DNA from: a virus
DNA: 22,067 nucleotides
IMG/VR virus record: IMGVR_UViG_3300025869_000115
Span: 1 to 22,067 of that record
Reading direction: 5' to 3' (one strand)
The position numbers and the translations under genes were made by a program. The number at the start of each line of letters is the position of its first letter. Position 1 is the first letter of the stretch. Below are positions 1 through 8,003 of the stretch, piece after piece. Below the pieces are notes generated by a model, which searched no databases, was not told the origin of the DNA, and saw only the letters and a list, made by a program, of their open reading frames with translations.

Positions 1-1159
1 TCGCACCAAGACCCAACGACCTTTCTCTATAAGCCGAGTAGGCAGATTTAAGAAACCCCTCTTTGCCCGGCTTAATATGTTTTTGAAACCTTTTAAAATT
101 TGCATTGTATTCTCCTAAGTTATTGGTGTCGACAGCGTTATCAATGTAATGTTGTAATACATTGTCAAGCATGGTAATTAAATCATCAATGAACAAAGGG
201 TTCTCACTCCACTCATCAAAGTATTCTAGGTTTACGGAAGACAAACAACACACTGCTGTTCGTTCTTCGTTAGTAGGTAAAGTAATCTCAGAACATAGAT
301 TGCTCTGTTTGATTTCTAATCCTAAATCTTTTTGTTCTTTAGGTAATGCTTCGTTACATGTATCTATATTAATCATGTAAGGCTCACCTGTCTCTGCTCT
401 TGCGTTGATGATCTGCCACCATAAGTCTCTAGCATTTACAATCTTTGTAGGTTCGTGAGTCTTCGGGTCAATCAATCTAAAGTCTGCATCTTCTTGTACA
501 GCTTTGAGAAACTCATTGGTAATGTTGATACCATTGTGAAGATTAAGATTCTTCCGGTTGATATCACCACCAGATTCTTTACGCATGTTAATGAACTCTT
601 CAATCTCTGGATGAGATATGTCCATGTATGCAGCATAAGAACCACGTCTTGTAGTGCCTTGATTAAAGGCTAACATCTGAGAATCTACGACATGCATAAA
701 GGGGATTGAACCAGTAGACTTACTACCGTGAGTAGTAGAAATACCATTACTCCTAATATCTCCCCAAAATCCACCAATACCTCCACCCGAACTTGCCAAC
801 CAAATATTCTCGTCATAGTGAGCAGATAAACCATCCCGACTATCAGGTACATAATTGAGGAAACAGCTAATAGGAAGACCACGACTTGTTCCCCCGTTGC
901 TAAGTATAGGAGTGCTAAACATGAACCAACAAGAGGAACTGTAGTGATAAAGTCTTTGAGCCAATTCAAAATCTGTGTGACCTTTGTAGGTTGCTCCGAA
1001 GACGGATGCTCTGGCAAATGCTTCTTGGGCATGTGTTTCATTCTCCCATAAGTATCTATCCTTGAGAGTATCAAGGCTAAACTTATCTAATAGTTTTTCA
1101 TTACTGTAATTAATTTTTATACCAAGATATTCCTTGATACCTACTTTATCATCTACCAT
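1..1159 (-). CDS. nrdA: Ribonucleotide reductase large (catalytic) subunit, 3' end outside window
   Basis: Only the first 386 codons lie in the window; the frame stays open to base 1. The product makes deoxyribonucleotides from ribonucleotides for phage DNA synthesis. Visible family residues: first redox cysteine in SCFLNY (C99), radical-site motif NLCSEI (N287, C289, E291, matching E. coli N437/C439/E441), and the partner cysteine in AVCCLSSVNL (C304). The glycine-rich SSGGGIGG loop (123-130) lies between them. There is no N-terminal ATP-cone: the protein starts almost directly in the catalytic domain, so the usual overall-activity allosteric site is absent. The start is ATG at 1159, overlapping the upstream stop as TAATG, so translation is coupled. 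Class I alpha is most likely from the motif spacing, but the beta subunit is not in view, so class II is not excluded. Confidence 0.93.
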   Translation of the reverse strand, partial: MVDDKVGIKEYLGIKINYSNEKLLDKFSLDTLKDRYLWENETHAQEAFARASVFGATYKGHTDFELAQRLYHYSSSCWFMFSTPILSNGGTSRGLPISCFLNYVPDSRDGLSAHYDENIWLASSGGGIGGFWGDIRSNGISTTHGSKSTGSIPFMHVVDSQMLAFNQGTTRRGSYAAYMDISHPEIEEFINMRKESGGDINRKNLNLHNGINITNEFLKAVQEDADFRLIDPKTHEPTKIVNARDLWWQIINARAETGEPYMINIDTCNEALPKEQKDLGLEIKQSNLCSEITLPTNEERTAVCCLSSVNLEYFDEWSENPLFIDDLITMLDNVLQHYIDNAVDTNNLGEYNANFKRFQKHIKPGKEGFLKSAYSAYRERSLGLGA

Positions 1160-1425
1160 TATGAGTTCTCTGTGTCGTGTACGTTAAGCATTATTATACC
1201 ATAATGTAGTATCTTTAGCAAGTCTTTTCTGTTTTTTCCGTCTTTGTTTCCGTAACGTTTAGCGTACTTCATAATGTTACCAAGAGTAAATCCTTCACCA
1301 TGTCCTGAATCAATGATGATATCTGTTGCTTGGTACTTATCGGAAGCATAATGCTCACCATATGTACCATCAATATAAGCCTGTAGTTCTTGTATTAGTT
1401 GTCCTTCATTAAATTTATAGTTCAT
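1159..1425 (-). CDS. DUF3310-type small phage protein (T7 gp1.7-like nucleotide kinase domain family)
   Basis: 88 aa. The core pattern HY near residue 25, then GFTLGNIMKYAKRYGNKDG (about 45-63), then a KDLLKILHY helix, fits DUF3310, the domain found in T7 gp1.7 (nucleotide kinase) and many phage proteins beside nucleotide-metabolism genes. Its position directly upstream of nrdA, with a TAATG overlap, supports a role in nucleotide supply. The start codon at 1425 lies inside the end of the endonuclease I gene, with GGAG about 10 bases upstream. Family assignment is by pattern recognition; kinase activity is inference. Confidence 0.68.
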   Translation of the reverse strand: MNYKFNEGQLIQELQAYIDGTYGEHYASDKYQATDIIIDSGHGEGFTLGNIMKYAKRYGNKDGKNRKDLLKILHYGIIMLNVHDTENS

Positions 1426-1861
1426 CTGTTATCCACTCCTTCGGTAAAGTTTCTTCACTGTACCATGTAAAATTATTTGTTTCTGCCCACTCAGCATGGG
1501 TTCTTTTTGTTCCGTTCTTTCTTATCTTAGCTCCCGGCATAGGTGCAAAAGGTTTTTGAAATAAAAATATTAATTCATAGTCTTCTACTTTTTCCCTCAA
1601 GGCTTCTCTTATCCAGATATACTTACTGTATTCAGCATAATCCCAGAACCTTCCCTTTGCTTCTAACAATATTATTTTACCATCAACAGTCTTTACAAAG
1701 TCTGGCTCATAAGTATGCTCTACTATATAATCAATCTTATCCCAATGATGTTTCCACTCTTGCAAAATAGTTTGATGTATATTATATTCCCATGTACTAT
1801 CATAGCCTTTAGGTACGTTAGTTTTTTTAGGTCTGGGTTTTCTGGGAACTCGTCTAGGCAT
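1415..1861 (-). CDS. Endonuclease I-like Holliday-junction resolvase (T7 gp3 family)
   Basis: 148 aa, the usual length for T7 endonuclease I (149 aa). Active-site pattern of this PD-(D/E)XK resolvase is complete: E25 in STWE, D54 in YEPDF, and E67/K69 in EAKGRF, matching T7 E20, D55, E65, K67. The protein cleaves branched DNA during recombination and packaging and, in T7, helps break down host DNA. The N-terminus is very basic (RRVPRKPRPKK). Start ATG 1861 has GGAG 6-7 bases upstream and overlaps the preceding gene by 8 bases. It sits in the replication and nucleotide module, as in T7-like phages. Confidence 0.93.
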   Translation of the reverse strand: MPRRVPRKPRPKKTNVPKGYDSTWEYNIHQTILQEWKHHWDKIDYIVEHTYEPDFVKTVDGKIILLEAKGRFWDYAEYSKYIWIREALREKVEDYELIFLFQKPFAPMPGAKIRKNGTKRTHAEWAETNNFTWYSEETLPKEWITDEL

Positions 1862-2102
1862 TCAAGTCTCCAAGAGTAATGTTCGGATTACGTTTTACTT
1901 GTTTGTAAAACCACCTTAAACTATATGCACTCAATAGAAATTTATTGTTAGCAAAGATATGAGTTTGTTCTGGTAAGAACTCATTAAGATTCTGTCTATT
2001 AATCCTAGATGTATCTTCTCCATCGGGAACCATTGTTCTTAACCACTCAATGAGTAAGTCTTCTGCTCTCCGTCTTAACTGTTTAGATTTTTTTTGATTC
2101 AT
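1854..2102 (-). CDS. Small basic protein of unknown function between exonuclease and endonuclease I
   Basis: 82 aa, not recognised. The N-terminus is strongly basic (KKSKQLRRR) and the rest looks helical, with the sequence LLSAYSLRWFYKQVKRNP near the C-terminus. No metal or nucleotide motif seen. It starts 20 bases inside the exonuclease gene and overlaps endonuclease I by 8 bases, so it is part of the same coupled operon. No convincing Shine-Dalgarno precedes the ATG, which suggests translational coupling. A nucleic-acid-binding accessory role is plausible from charge and context only. Confidence 0.75.
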   Translation of the reverse strand: MNQKKSKQLRRRAEDLLIEWLRTMVPDGEDTSRINRQNLNEFLPEQTHIFANNKFLLSAYSLRWFYKQVKRNPNITLGDLNA

Positions 2103-2901
2103 AGTTTTTTACTAATTTCCAATAGGTTAAAATACTGTTAAACATTTCTGTATGTTTTGTTTGAGAGTCTCTATCCCATATATGACAAGCTATAAGTTCT
2201 TTGTCTTGACGATCAACAAATATAGATACTCGTTCTACATCATCAAAACCACAGCCTTGAGCATAGGCTGACAACTGCATACCATGTTCATCATATACTA
2301 AACGAGCAGGGTCTTTACCTTCTAGATTATCTTTAGTTTTAAAGTCTACAAAGATACCAGACTTAGAATATAAATCTATCTTACCACCATAACCTAAGTC
2401 AGCACAGAAAGAATCTTCTGCTATCCATTCTTCATCCGGAAAGTTTTCATCTAACCAAGACTGTATTATCTCATAGGTTGGATTTGTTTCTTCACCTAAG
2501 AAACCTCGTTCAATCATTGCATGAATCTTAGTTCCTTCTTCTGCAGCTTCCTGTCCTATCCTTTTAGAATCTTGTTTACATCTGTAAGCAAACTCCTCAA
2601 GAGATTCATCTTCTTCTTTCTCTAACGTAAGAGCAGAGTTTAATGCTTGATTGATCTTCCAGTTTTCTAATCCGGGTTTGGCTACCAGACTTAGTACAGT
2701 AGTAACCGATGGTACTAAATTATCTTTCTTAGCATCACGTAATGTAGTGTTACGTTCTTTACCATTAGCACCTACAATAGTATACATCGGTTCACCTTCT
2801 TGGGTATACCAATGCCCTGATTCGGATGATTTTTTCTGAGCCGACAATTTATTATATACTTCTTGGCTTGTTGTGTCAAGTGTTTTCTTTTTATTTGTCA
2901 T
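2083..2901 (-). CDS. PD-(D/E)XK exonuclease (Cas4/RecB-like phage nuclease)
   Basis: 272 aa. The core nuclease signature is clear: a helix with GTKIHAMIERG (H127), then GYGGKIDLYS (D176), then VDFKTK (D186, K188), then a QLSAYAQG helix (Q209, Y213). This order matches RecB/Cas4-type exonucleases, which in T7-like marine phages take the place of T7 gp6, removing primers and degrading DNA 5'-3'. No four-cysteine Fe-S cluster as in Cas4 is seen. The N-terminal 60 residues are low in recognisable structure. The ATG at 2901 overlaps the HNH gene end by 11 bases and its AAGGA ribosome-binding site lies in the last codons of that gene. Confidence 0.88.
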   Translation of the reverse strand: MTNKKKTLDTTSQEVYNKLSAQKKSSESGHWYTQEGEPMYTIVGANGKERNTTLRDAKKDNLVPSVTTVLSLVAKPGLENWKINQALNSALTLEKEEDESLEEFAYRCKQDSKRIGQEAAEEGTKIHAMIERGFLGEETNPTYEIIQSWLDENFPDEEWIAEDSFCADLGYGGKIDLYSKSGIFVDFKTKDNLEGKDPARLVYDEHGMQLSAYAQGCGFDDVERVSIFVDRQDKELIACHIWDRDSQTKHTEMFNSILTYWKLVKNYESKKI

Positions 2902-3475
2902 AATTTATTCCTTTTTCATCATATAATTTTTTATAAAAGTTCCCAACTTTTAATATCTGATCTGGTGTTGCTTGATTTTTAATTGCGTTAGCTAATGAAG
3001 AAACTAATACAACATTTCCGGAAATATATCCTCTAGAATTATCAATACGATCTACTGACATAGAATTTGCCCAGTTATTTTGTCCTTTTTTAGAACCCCA
3101 AGTTAAATCTTTTTTGTTTAACTCATATTTAATATTTAAAATAGGACATCGTTTCGTTATTAATGGTTTCATATCTTTAACTTTTAAACTGAAAGTTAGG
3201 TTTCTTTTTTTAGCATTTTTTCTAATTCCACCTAATAAATCTTGAATATGTTGACTATCTCCTATAACTTTTTTTGCTCGTCTTCTTTGATCTCTTTGGT
3301 AGTCTTTTTTATTGTCACAAGTTCTACAGATATACTTAGACTGTCTATAATTAGAAGGGTTAATATTGTCCGGATAAACAATATCAACTAGACAAGAAAC
3401 ACACCTTTTAACTTTACATCCTTTTGGGTTTACCCTGTTAGTTCCTCTTCTTTGTGCAAGTTTAATGTGTGTCAC
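2891..3475 (-). CDS. HNH-type endonuclease, probable free-standing homing endonuclease
   Basis: 194 aa, strongly basic. Two CxxC pairs near the N-terminus (C25/C28 and C50/C53) look like a zinc-binding knuckle. The C-terminal part carries SVDRIDNSRGYISGNVVLVS, the form seen in phage HNH/EndoVII-like nucleases where D-x-I-D and N provide the metal site. The gene lies between polymerase and exonuclease, a common home for such mobile endonucleases. It looks richer in A/T runs than its neighbours by eye. The start at 3475 is GTG, inside the last codons of the polymerase gene, with GGAG touching it rather than spaced from it; coupling to the polymerase stop is the likely route of translation. No in-frame ATG precedes the zinc site. 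Confidence 0.83.
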   Translation of the reverse strand: MTHIKLAQRRGTNRVNPKGCKVKRCVSCLVDIVYPDNINPSNYRQSKYICRTCDNKKDYQRDQRRRAKKVIGDSQHIQDLLGGIRKNAKKRNLTFSLKVKDMKPLITKRCPILNIKYELNKKDLTWGSKKGQNNWANSMSVDRIDNSRGYISGNVVLVSSLANAIKNQATPDQILKVGNFYKKLYDEKGINYDK

Positions 3476-5192
3476 TCCAGTTACCTCCTACTTTATATTC
3501 GCCATCCATTGGACAGCGTAGATTAAAATGTTCACCTGCTTCTATAATACTTTTGACTGCAGTCTCTCCAACAAAATCTGCTTGAGATTCTTTGACTTCT
3601 ATCTGCCACTCATCATGTATGTTAGCAACAAATCTATAATCAATAGCGTTTAGTTTTAACACACTGTCTAAGTTTACTAATGCTTTCTTCATTAAGATAG
3701 CACCTGCTCCTTGCAGTAAAGTATTAAGAGCAGCATGTTTGTTTCTTATGTAAAGCTTCCTACCATCTAATCCTTTGAGGTAATTTTTTGAAGCTGCTCT
3801 GTCAACTCGTTCCTTAAGAGTTCGGTATGTTGGGAGACTACTAAGAAAGCGTTCTCGCAACCTCTTACCTTCTGCTCTGCTTCCTTTAATGATGCTTCCA
3901 ATCTTCTCATCTCCTGCTCCGTAAACGAGTGCGTAGATGAAAGTTTTAGCCTGATCTCTTGATTTAAGTCCAGCAAAGTTTTGGTTAGTCGTGTGAATGT
4001 CTCCATTAATAATTTCATTTATATACTCCTTGTCGTCCATGTAATGTGCTAACATGCGTAGCTCTAATCCACTTGCATCTACACCTACAAGCTTATGTCC
4101 TTCTGGTACAGTCCAACATGCTCTACATTCCTTACCATATGGGCTGTGAATAGATGGAACTTGGGCAACGTTAGGGTTTCTATGTGACATCCTGCCGGTA
4201 ATAGTACCGTTGGGAATAACAAAACCATGTATCCTACCATCATCCTTTACAGCTTCAACCCAAGAATCAATCTGAGCTATACGCTTTTGCAATAGTAAAA
4301 AGTCTGCAATAAGTTTGGCTTCGTGGATATGTGTAATCTTAGATAATGTTTTCTCATCTACAATAGGTTGACCAGTAGGTGTAAATCTATCTGGATTCCA
4401 ACCAAAGTCAATAAGGTATTCTCCAATCTGTTTACGAGAACCAAGATTAAACTCTTGTAAAGTTTGTCGCATGAAAGGATTGAAGTTGTTTGTGTCTAAG
4501 CAACGTTGATATTCTTCATCAGTCATACCACGCTTAGATAGATTACCATCTTTCTTGATGTAGGGTGTGACTTGTTTTGTGTCTACCCACTTAGGTTTAA
4601 ATGTGGAATGAACTTCGTCTTCAATCTGTTGTTTCTTTTCTCTTAGTTCTGCTAGTAAAGTAAGTGCTGATTGCATATCAAAAGCAAAACCATCTTGCTC
4701 CTGTTGTTTCATAATCTTAGCAACACCTTGTTCAAGATCAATACAATCTTTCTTAAACCCTCGTGACTCCTTACGAAGTTCTTGTAAAACTTTAGTATTA
4801 AGTTCTACGTCTCTTACACAATAGTTCAACATATCCTCAGAGTAATTAAGATAATCTTCAAACTCAATCTTAGGATAACCTAACTTATAACCCCACGTTT
4901 CTAGACTGTGACCTCCATCACGTGTTGGATTAAATAATCTAGATAGAACCAAAGTATCAATAACTATCTTATCACTTAGGTCTACATTACCAAACTTTTC
5001 TACCAGAGGTATATCAAATCCGATAATGTTATGACCAATAAGTTTATCTGCTGTTTGTAAAAACTGATATCCTTCTTCTAGTTTGTCTGGTGGGAACTTA
5101 AATACCTCACCGGATACTGGATTCTGTGCAACAATACACCATACCTTTGTTGCGTTCAGATCATCAGTCTCTATATCAAATACTAATTCCAT
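3462..5192 (-). CDS. Family A DNA polymerase with 3'-5' exonuclease (T7-like)
   Basis: 576 aa, shorter than T7 gp5 (704 aa). Exonuclease motifs: FDIETD (D6, E8), HNIIGFD (D60), YCVRDVE (Y124, D128). Polymerase motif A is VGVDASGLELR (D372); motif B is RDQAKTFIYALVYG (R412, K416, Y420, Y424-G425); motif C is IHDEWQ (H526, D527). The residue equal to E. coli Pol I position 762 is tyrosine (Y420), as in T7. The C-terminus NWSDTH resembles the T7 ending, so the gene is intact despite the HNH gene that follows. The ATG at 5192 overlaps the primase-helicase stop as TAATG. It replicates the phage genome with the adjacent gp4-like protein; whether it uses a thioredoxin clamp cannot be told. Confidence 0.97.
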   Translation of the reverse strand: MELVFDIETDDLNATKVWCIVAQNPVSGEVFKFPPDKLEEGYQFLQTADKLIGHNIIGFDIPLVEKFGNVDLSDKIVIDTLVLSRLFNPTRDGGHSLETWGYKLGYPKIEFEDYLNYSEDMLNYCVRDVELNTKVLQELRKESRGFKKDCIDLEQGVAKIMKQQEQDGFAFDMQSALTLLAELREKKQQIEDEVHSTFKPKWVDTKQVTPYIKKDGNLSKRGMTDEEYQRCLDTNNFNPFMRQTLQEFNLGSRKQIGEYLIDFGWNPDRFTPTGQPIVDEKTLSKITHIHEAKLIADFLLLQKRIAQIDSWVEAVKDDGRIHGFVIPNGTITGRMSHRNPNVAQVPSIHSPYGKECRACWTVPEGHKLVGVDASGLELRMLAHYMDDKEYINEIINGDIHTTNQNFAGLKSRDQAKTFIYALVYGAGDEKIGSIIKGSRAEGKRLRERFLSSLPTYRTLKERVDRAASKNYLKGLDGRKLYIRNKHAALNTLLQGAGAILMKKALVNLDSVLKLNAIDYRFVANIHDEWQIEVKESQADFVGETAVKSIIEAGEHFNLRCPMDGEYKVGGNWSDTH

Positions 5193-6862
5193 TAGAATCC
5201 TTCGTCTCCAGAGTTATCAAACTCTATGTCTTCGTTAGTTAATTCAGATAGTCTGCCGGTCTCGGCATCATAGATAACTCTAGCTGCCATACCTACATCA
5301 CCTGTGTATCTTGATTTAAGTACACGTAATCTGGTAGTCCTAGCTTCATCTGGGTCGTCTGATTGTTGATTACGTTCTAATGCAATAACACAATCTGATA
5401 ACTGACCAATACTATTTGAGCCACGTAGATGAGATAGACTTACTTCAATTCCATTCTCGTGTCCTTTGTTACCATCGACACGTCTAAGATGAGATACAAG
5501 AATAATCCCTGCACCTGTCTCTTCAACTAAACTTCTTAGTCTAGTCATAATAGCATCAATGGCTCGTCTCTCATCACCTTCATGCACTGCACTGACTAGC
5601 ATATGTAAGTGATCTACCACTATCCATTTGCAATCACAGCCAATAATCATAAAGCGAAGCTTGGTAAAGATATCATCAATGTCGTTAGTGCCAAAGTGTG
5701 AGTGAACCCATACTCTGTTTTTGTTTTCACCATCGTACAAGATGTCAAACATCTTATCAAGTTCTTCTTTAGAAAACTTCTCACGTTCTTGGTCAATGTA
5801 TAACCTAGCGTTAGCTTCAATAGAAAGTATACCATCAATGGTACGTCTCCAATCTTCTTCTAATGCTATGATACCTACGTTGTCTTGTGTTTGTTTAACA
5901 AGCCAATGCTCTATCTCTCTGGTCACACTAGACTTACCAAGTCCTGTACCACCAGTAAGAGTTACAAGTTCACCCTGTCTTAAGCCATACAACTTCTTGT
6001 TTAATCCTTCATAAGGATATGGGATGCTTTGTTTCTTCTCACGATTATGAAACTTCTCACGTTGCTCAGTAACATTTATAACACCAGATGGTGTGTAAAC
6101 TTTACTTGCCCACCATGCTTCAACAAAATCTTTATGTCTGTTGTCACGAAGCATATCGTTAGGGTCTTTGAAGCCATTGGGAAGTGTGAGTATCCTAGCC
6201 TTACCCGGCTTGAAAAGTCTAGCAACTTTAACTGCTGCATCCTTTCCTGCTTTGTCATTATCAAATGCTACAATAACATTTTCAAAATCATCAAAGAACT
6301 CTAAGCTTTCCTTGATGTCTCTGACTGCACCCTGTGCACCACGCTTGATGGATACGACTGCCCACTTACTACCAAGTAGTTCGTAAGCTGCCATAGCATC
6401 ACACTCCCCTTCGGTTATCGTGACATACTTGCCACTCTTAAACAACTGTTGACCAAACAATCCGGTCTCGTTATAACTACCAGATACAAAGAAGTCTTTA
6501 CTAAAAGAGTTTCTACATTTGGTAGCTGACAATTCGTGTCCGTTGTAATACGGATAGAAATGTTTAATGACCTGACCTTTAAGGTCTTGGACAGCTTTGA
6601 CCCCAAACTTCTGTGCAGTTGCTTGAGATATTTTTCTATCAGTTAATGCAATGAAGTTACCTTCGGCTACATTATCTGGTTGTTTGGTTTGTGTTGGTTG
6701 TGATTGTGTCATAGTTTTTCCGTTACATGCTTGTTCATAGTTCGGCATAAATTCTCCACAACTGAAACACTTTGCCGAGCCATCTTCATTGACTCCTACA
6801 GCATCACTGCTGTTGCAAAGTGGACAAGGTTGTTTCAACTTATGCCAAGTTGTATCGTTCAT
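5192..6862 (-). CDS. Primase-helicase (T7 gp4-like)
   Basis: 556 aa with the full bifunctional layout. N-terminal zinc-binding domain: C13, C16, C32, C35. TOPRIM primase core: ITEGECDAM (E151) and VAFDNDKAG (D201, D203). C-terminal RecA-like ring helicase: Walker A GGTGLGKSS (about 304-312) and Walker B IVVDHLH (D417). The last residues are acidic and end in phenylalanine, a feature used by T7 gp4 to contact the polymerase. An in-frame GTG at 6877 exists, but the ATG at 6862 has AGGAGG about 7 bases upstream and that SD would lie inside the longer version, so 6862 is preferred. It unwinds DNA and primes lagging-strand synthesis with the polymerase encoded next. Confidence 0.97.
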   Translation of the reverse strand: MNDTTWHKLKQPCPLCNSSDAVGVNEDGSAKCFSCGEFMPNYEQACNGKTMTQSQPTQTKQPDNVAEGNFIALTDRKISQATAQKFGVKAVQDLKGQVIKHFYPYYNGHELSATKCRNSFSKDFFVSGSYNETGLFGQQLFKSGKYVTITEGECDAMAAYELLGSKWAVVSIKRGAQGAVRDIKESLEFFDDFENVIVAFDNDKAGKDAAVKVARLFKPGKARILTLPNGFKDPNDMLRDNRHKDFVEAWWASKVYTPSGVINVTEQREKFHNREKKQSIPYPYEGLNKKLYGLRQGELVTLTGGTGLGKSSVTREIEHWLVKQTQDNVGIIALEEDWRRTIDGILSIEANARLYIDQEREKFSKEELDKMFDILYDGENKNRVWVHSHFGTNDIDDIFTKLRFMIIGCDCKWIVVDHLHMLVSAVHEGDERRAIDAIMTRLRSLVEETGAGIILVSHLRRVDGNKGHENGIEVSLSHLRGSNSIGQLSDCVIALERNQQSDDPDEARTTRLRVLKSRYTGDVGMAARVIYDAETGRLSELTNEDIEFDNSGDEGF

Positions 6863-6880
6863 GTTAGCCCTCCTCACAGA

Positions 6881-7180
6881 CTATGTGGTTTCTTTTGCTA
6901 CTTTAGATTCGTCCTCTATAGTTTCTGGGTCGTCTCCAACAAACTGACCTTTCTCGTTACGAGCAGATTCAGTTTCAACGATTGCTTCGTCTCTATCTTT
7001 GAGTAACTCTTCTAAGTTTGCTCGATGTGTACGACTTGCAAAGTCTAAAGCTTCTATGATAACTTGTAAGTTACCTACTTTCTGTACTATAACAGTAGCT
7101 TCTTGCTTTACTTTGTCGTCACTAATGTTGTTGACATCATAAGAGTTGTTACTGTCGTCATTATTAATAGTAATAATCAT
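6881..7180 (-). CDS. Small acidic protein, unknown function, between SSB and primase-helicase
   Basis: 99 aa, not recognised. Rich in Asp/Glu with an Asn/Asp-rich first 25 residues and a predicted coiled-coil segment around residues 55-75 (LEELLKDRDEAIVETE). No catalytic motif. It starts just after the SSB stop, with GAGGAG about 6 bases before ATG 7180 inside the SSB end, and is followed by the primase-helicase. Its place suggests a replication accessory or a mimic of nucleic acid, but this is only context. Confidence 0.75.
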   Translation of the reverse strand: MIITINNDDSNNSYDVNNISDDKVKQEATVIVQKVGNLQVIIEALDFASRTHRANLEELLKDRDEAIVETESARNEKGQFVGDDPETIEDESKVAKETT

Positions 7181-7594
7181 TTAGAACTCCTCGTTATCAG
7201 TGTCACCTTCAACATATTCTATTAAGTTCTCAACCTTTACAGCCATGAGTTCAGCGAATTGTCCGAAGTCATTCTTGTAAGGTTTAATCTTAACAGTTAC
7301 TTCTGAACCATTACCCACACTAACATCAATAGGTTCACCATCAACGTTAATTAACTTAGGTGCAGTATTAGCTACCCCATCGTTATTGGCTGCTCTTTTA
7401 CTAAAAGTAAATGCCGGTTCATCATACTTAGGCTGTCCTGCTCTGTCCTTAACTTGATTAAGACCAATGCCTTCAAGTTTTGCTGCAGTATCTGCATCTG
7501 TTAAAACAGTCAAGCCATACTTGTGAGGTTGAAACCTCGTGTTTGGCGATGTGATGTTTGCCCACATTGCCTTTCCTTTTACATACTCATACAT
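7181..7594 (-). CDS. Single-stranded DNA-binding protein (DUF2815 / gp2.5-type)
   Basis: 137 aa. It opens with KGKAMWANITSPNT and a following short beta-rich region typical of the DUF2815 phage SSB family, and ends in an acidic tail EYVEGDTDNEEF with terminal phenylalanine, as in T7 gp2.5 and bacterial SSBs, where the tail recruits polymerase and helicase. A longer frame from GTG 7627 exists, but the promoter -10 at 7630-7635 puts the transcript start at about 7623, downstream of that GTG; the ATG at 7594 has GGAGGA about 7 bases upstream and is the real start. It is the first gene of the transcript that continues through primase-helicase, polymerase and nucleases. Confidence 0.85.
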   Translation of the reverse strand: MYEYVKGKAMWANITSPNTRFQPHKYGLTVLTDADTAAKLEGIGLNQVKDRAGQPKYDEPAFTFSKRAANNDGVANTAPKLINVDGEPIDVSVGNGSEVTVKIKPYKNDFGQFAELMAVKVENLIEYVEGDTDNEEF

Positions 7595-7629
7595 AATTAT
7601 TCCTCCATCGGTTTGTATTAAGTGCACAC

Positions 7630-7658
7630 ATTATATCATACTTTGATGATAAAGTAAA
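7630..7658 (-). promoter_or_regulatory. Sigma70-type promoter for the SSB-replication operon
   Basis: On the minus strand TTTACT (7658-7653), 17 bases, TATAAT (7635-7630), with TG one base before the -10 (extended -10, TGA). Predicted transcript start is about 7623. The spacer holds a short CTTT...AAAG dyad. It sits 36-64 bases upstream of the SSB ATG. Confidence 0.72.
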
Positions 7659-7671
7659 GTGTTTGGTTAAA

Positions 7672-7712
7672 AAAGTTAAGCCGGTTTTAGCTTGGCACAA
7701 GACCGGAAACTT
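7672..7712 (-). other. Hairpin-forming sequence, possible weak terminator upstream of SSB promoter
   Basis: Read leftward, CCGGT and ACCGG (5 bp) enclose a smaller CTTG-TGC-CAAG hairpin; the outer stem is followed after a few bases by a run of six T. It lies after the 65-aa gene and before the SSB promoter, where a terminator or attenuator would make sense. The T run is not directly next to the stem, so termination is uncertain. Confidence 0.35.
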
Positions 7713-7766
7713 GTAGATATTATAAGTTAAATAAAGGAGGGCAAAACTTCTTATAATATACCTCAA

Positions 7767-7964
7767 TTAATTTCTGATAGCAGTTAGTATTTCTTCCCAA
7801 AATGTAAGTGGAGTATCATCCAGATGTACTATAAAAGTATCGTCTAGTTTGTCCACCACATGCCCTACATTTGGGTAGTGTTCAGCCATATACAATCCAA
7901 ACTTCCTATACTCATCACGAGTAAGTAGTTCTGTATTGTATTGGTTTTTTTCTAATGAATACAT
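7767..7964 (-). CDS. Small protein of unknown function, probably from a leaderless mRNA
   Basis: 65 aa, not recognised; acidic-aromatic with YMAEHYPNVGHVVDKLDD in the middle. An upstream GTG at 8000 gives a 77-aa version, but that would place the promoter inside the gene. The ATG at 7964 lies only 7 bases after a TATAAT with extended -10, so the transcript should start at or within a base or two of the ATG, and no Shine-Dalgarno precedes it. Roughly 110 bases of non-coding DNA separate its end from the SSB promoter. Confidence 0.6.
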   Translation of the reverse strand: MYSLEKNQYNTELLTRDEYRKFGLYMAEHYPNVGHVVDKLDDTFIVHLDDTPLTFWEEILTAIRN

Positions 7965-7971
7965 AAGCTGT

Positions 7972-8000
7972 ATTATACCACAGATTAATTGTAAATGCAA
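7972..8000 (-). promoter_or_regulatory. Extended -10 promoter giving a leaderless transcript
   Basis: Minus strand TTGCAT (8000-7995, weak -35), 17 bases, then TGG-TATAAT (-10 at 7977-7972). The perfect -10 with TGn extension offsets the poor -35. Predicted start is about 7965, against the ATG at 7964. Confidence 0.55.
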
Positions 8001-8003
8001 CCT

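Noticed and set aside
685-1074. A 129-codon frame coding for a hydrophobic, membrane-like product
   Set aside because: It lies in another frame of the same strand as nrdA, whose frame carries all catalytic motifs; no ribosome-binding site and the hydrophobicity is a by-product of the frame.
2083-2901. Cas4 protein of a defence system
   Set aside because: The nuclease core is Cas4/RecB-like but Fe-S cysteines are missing and the context is the phage replication operon.
5721-6606. Several 60-97 codon frames over the primase-helicase on both strands
   Set aside because: They are shadows of the long gene with clear zinc, TOPRIM and Walker motifs; none has a convincing start signal.
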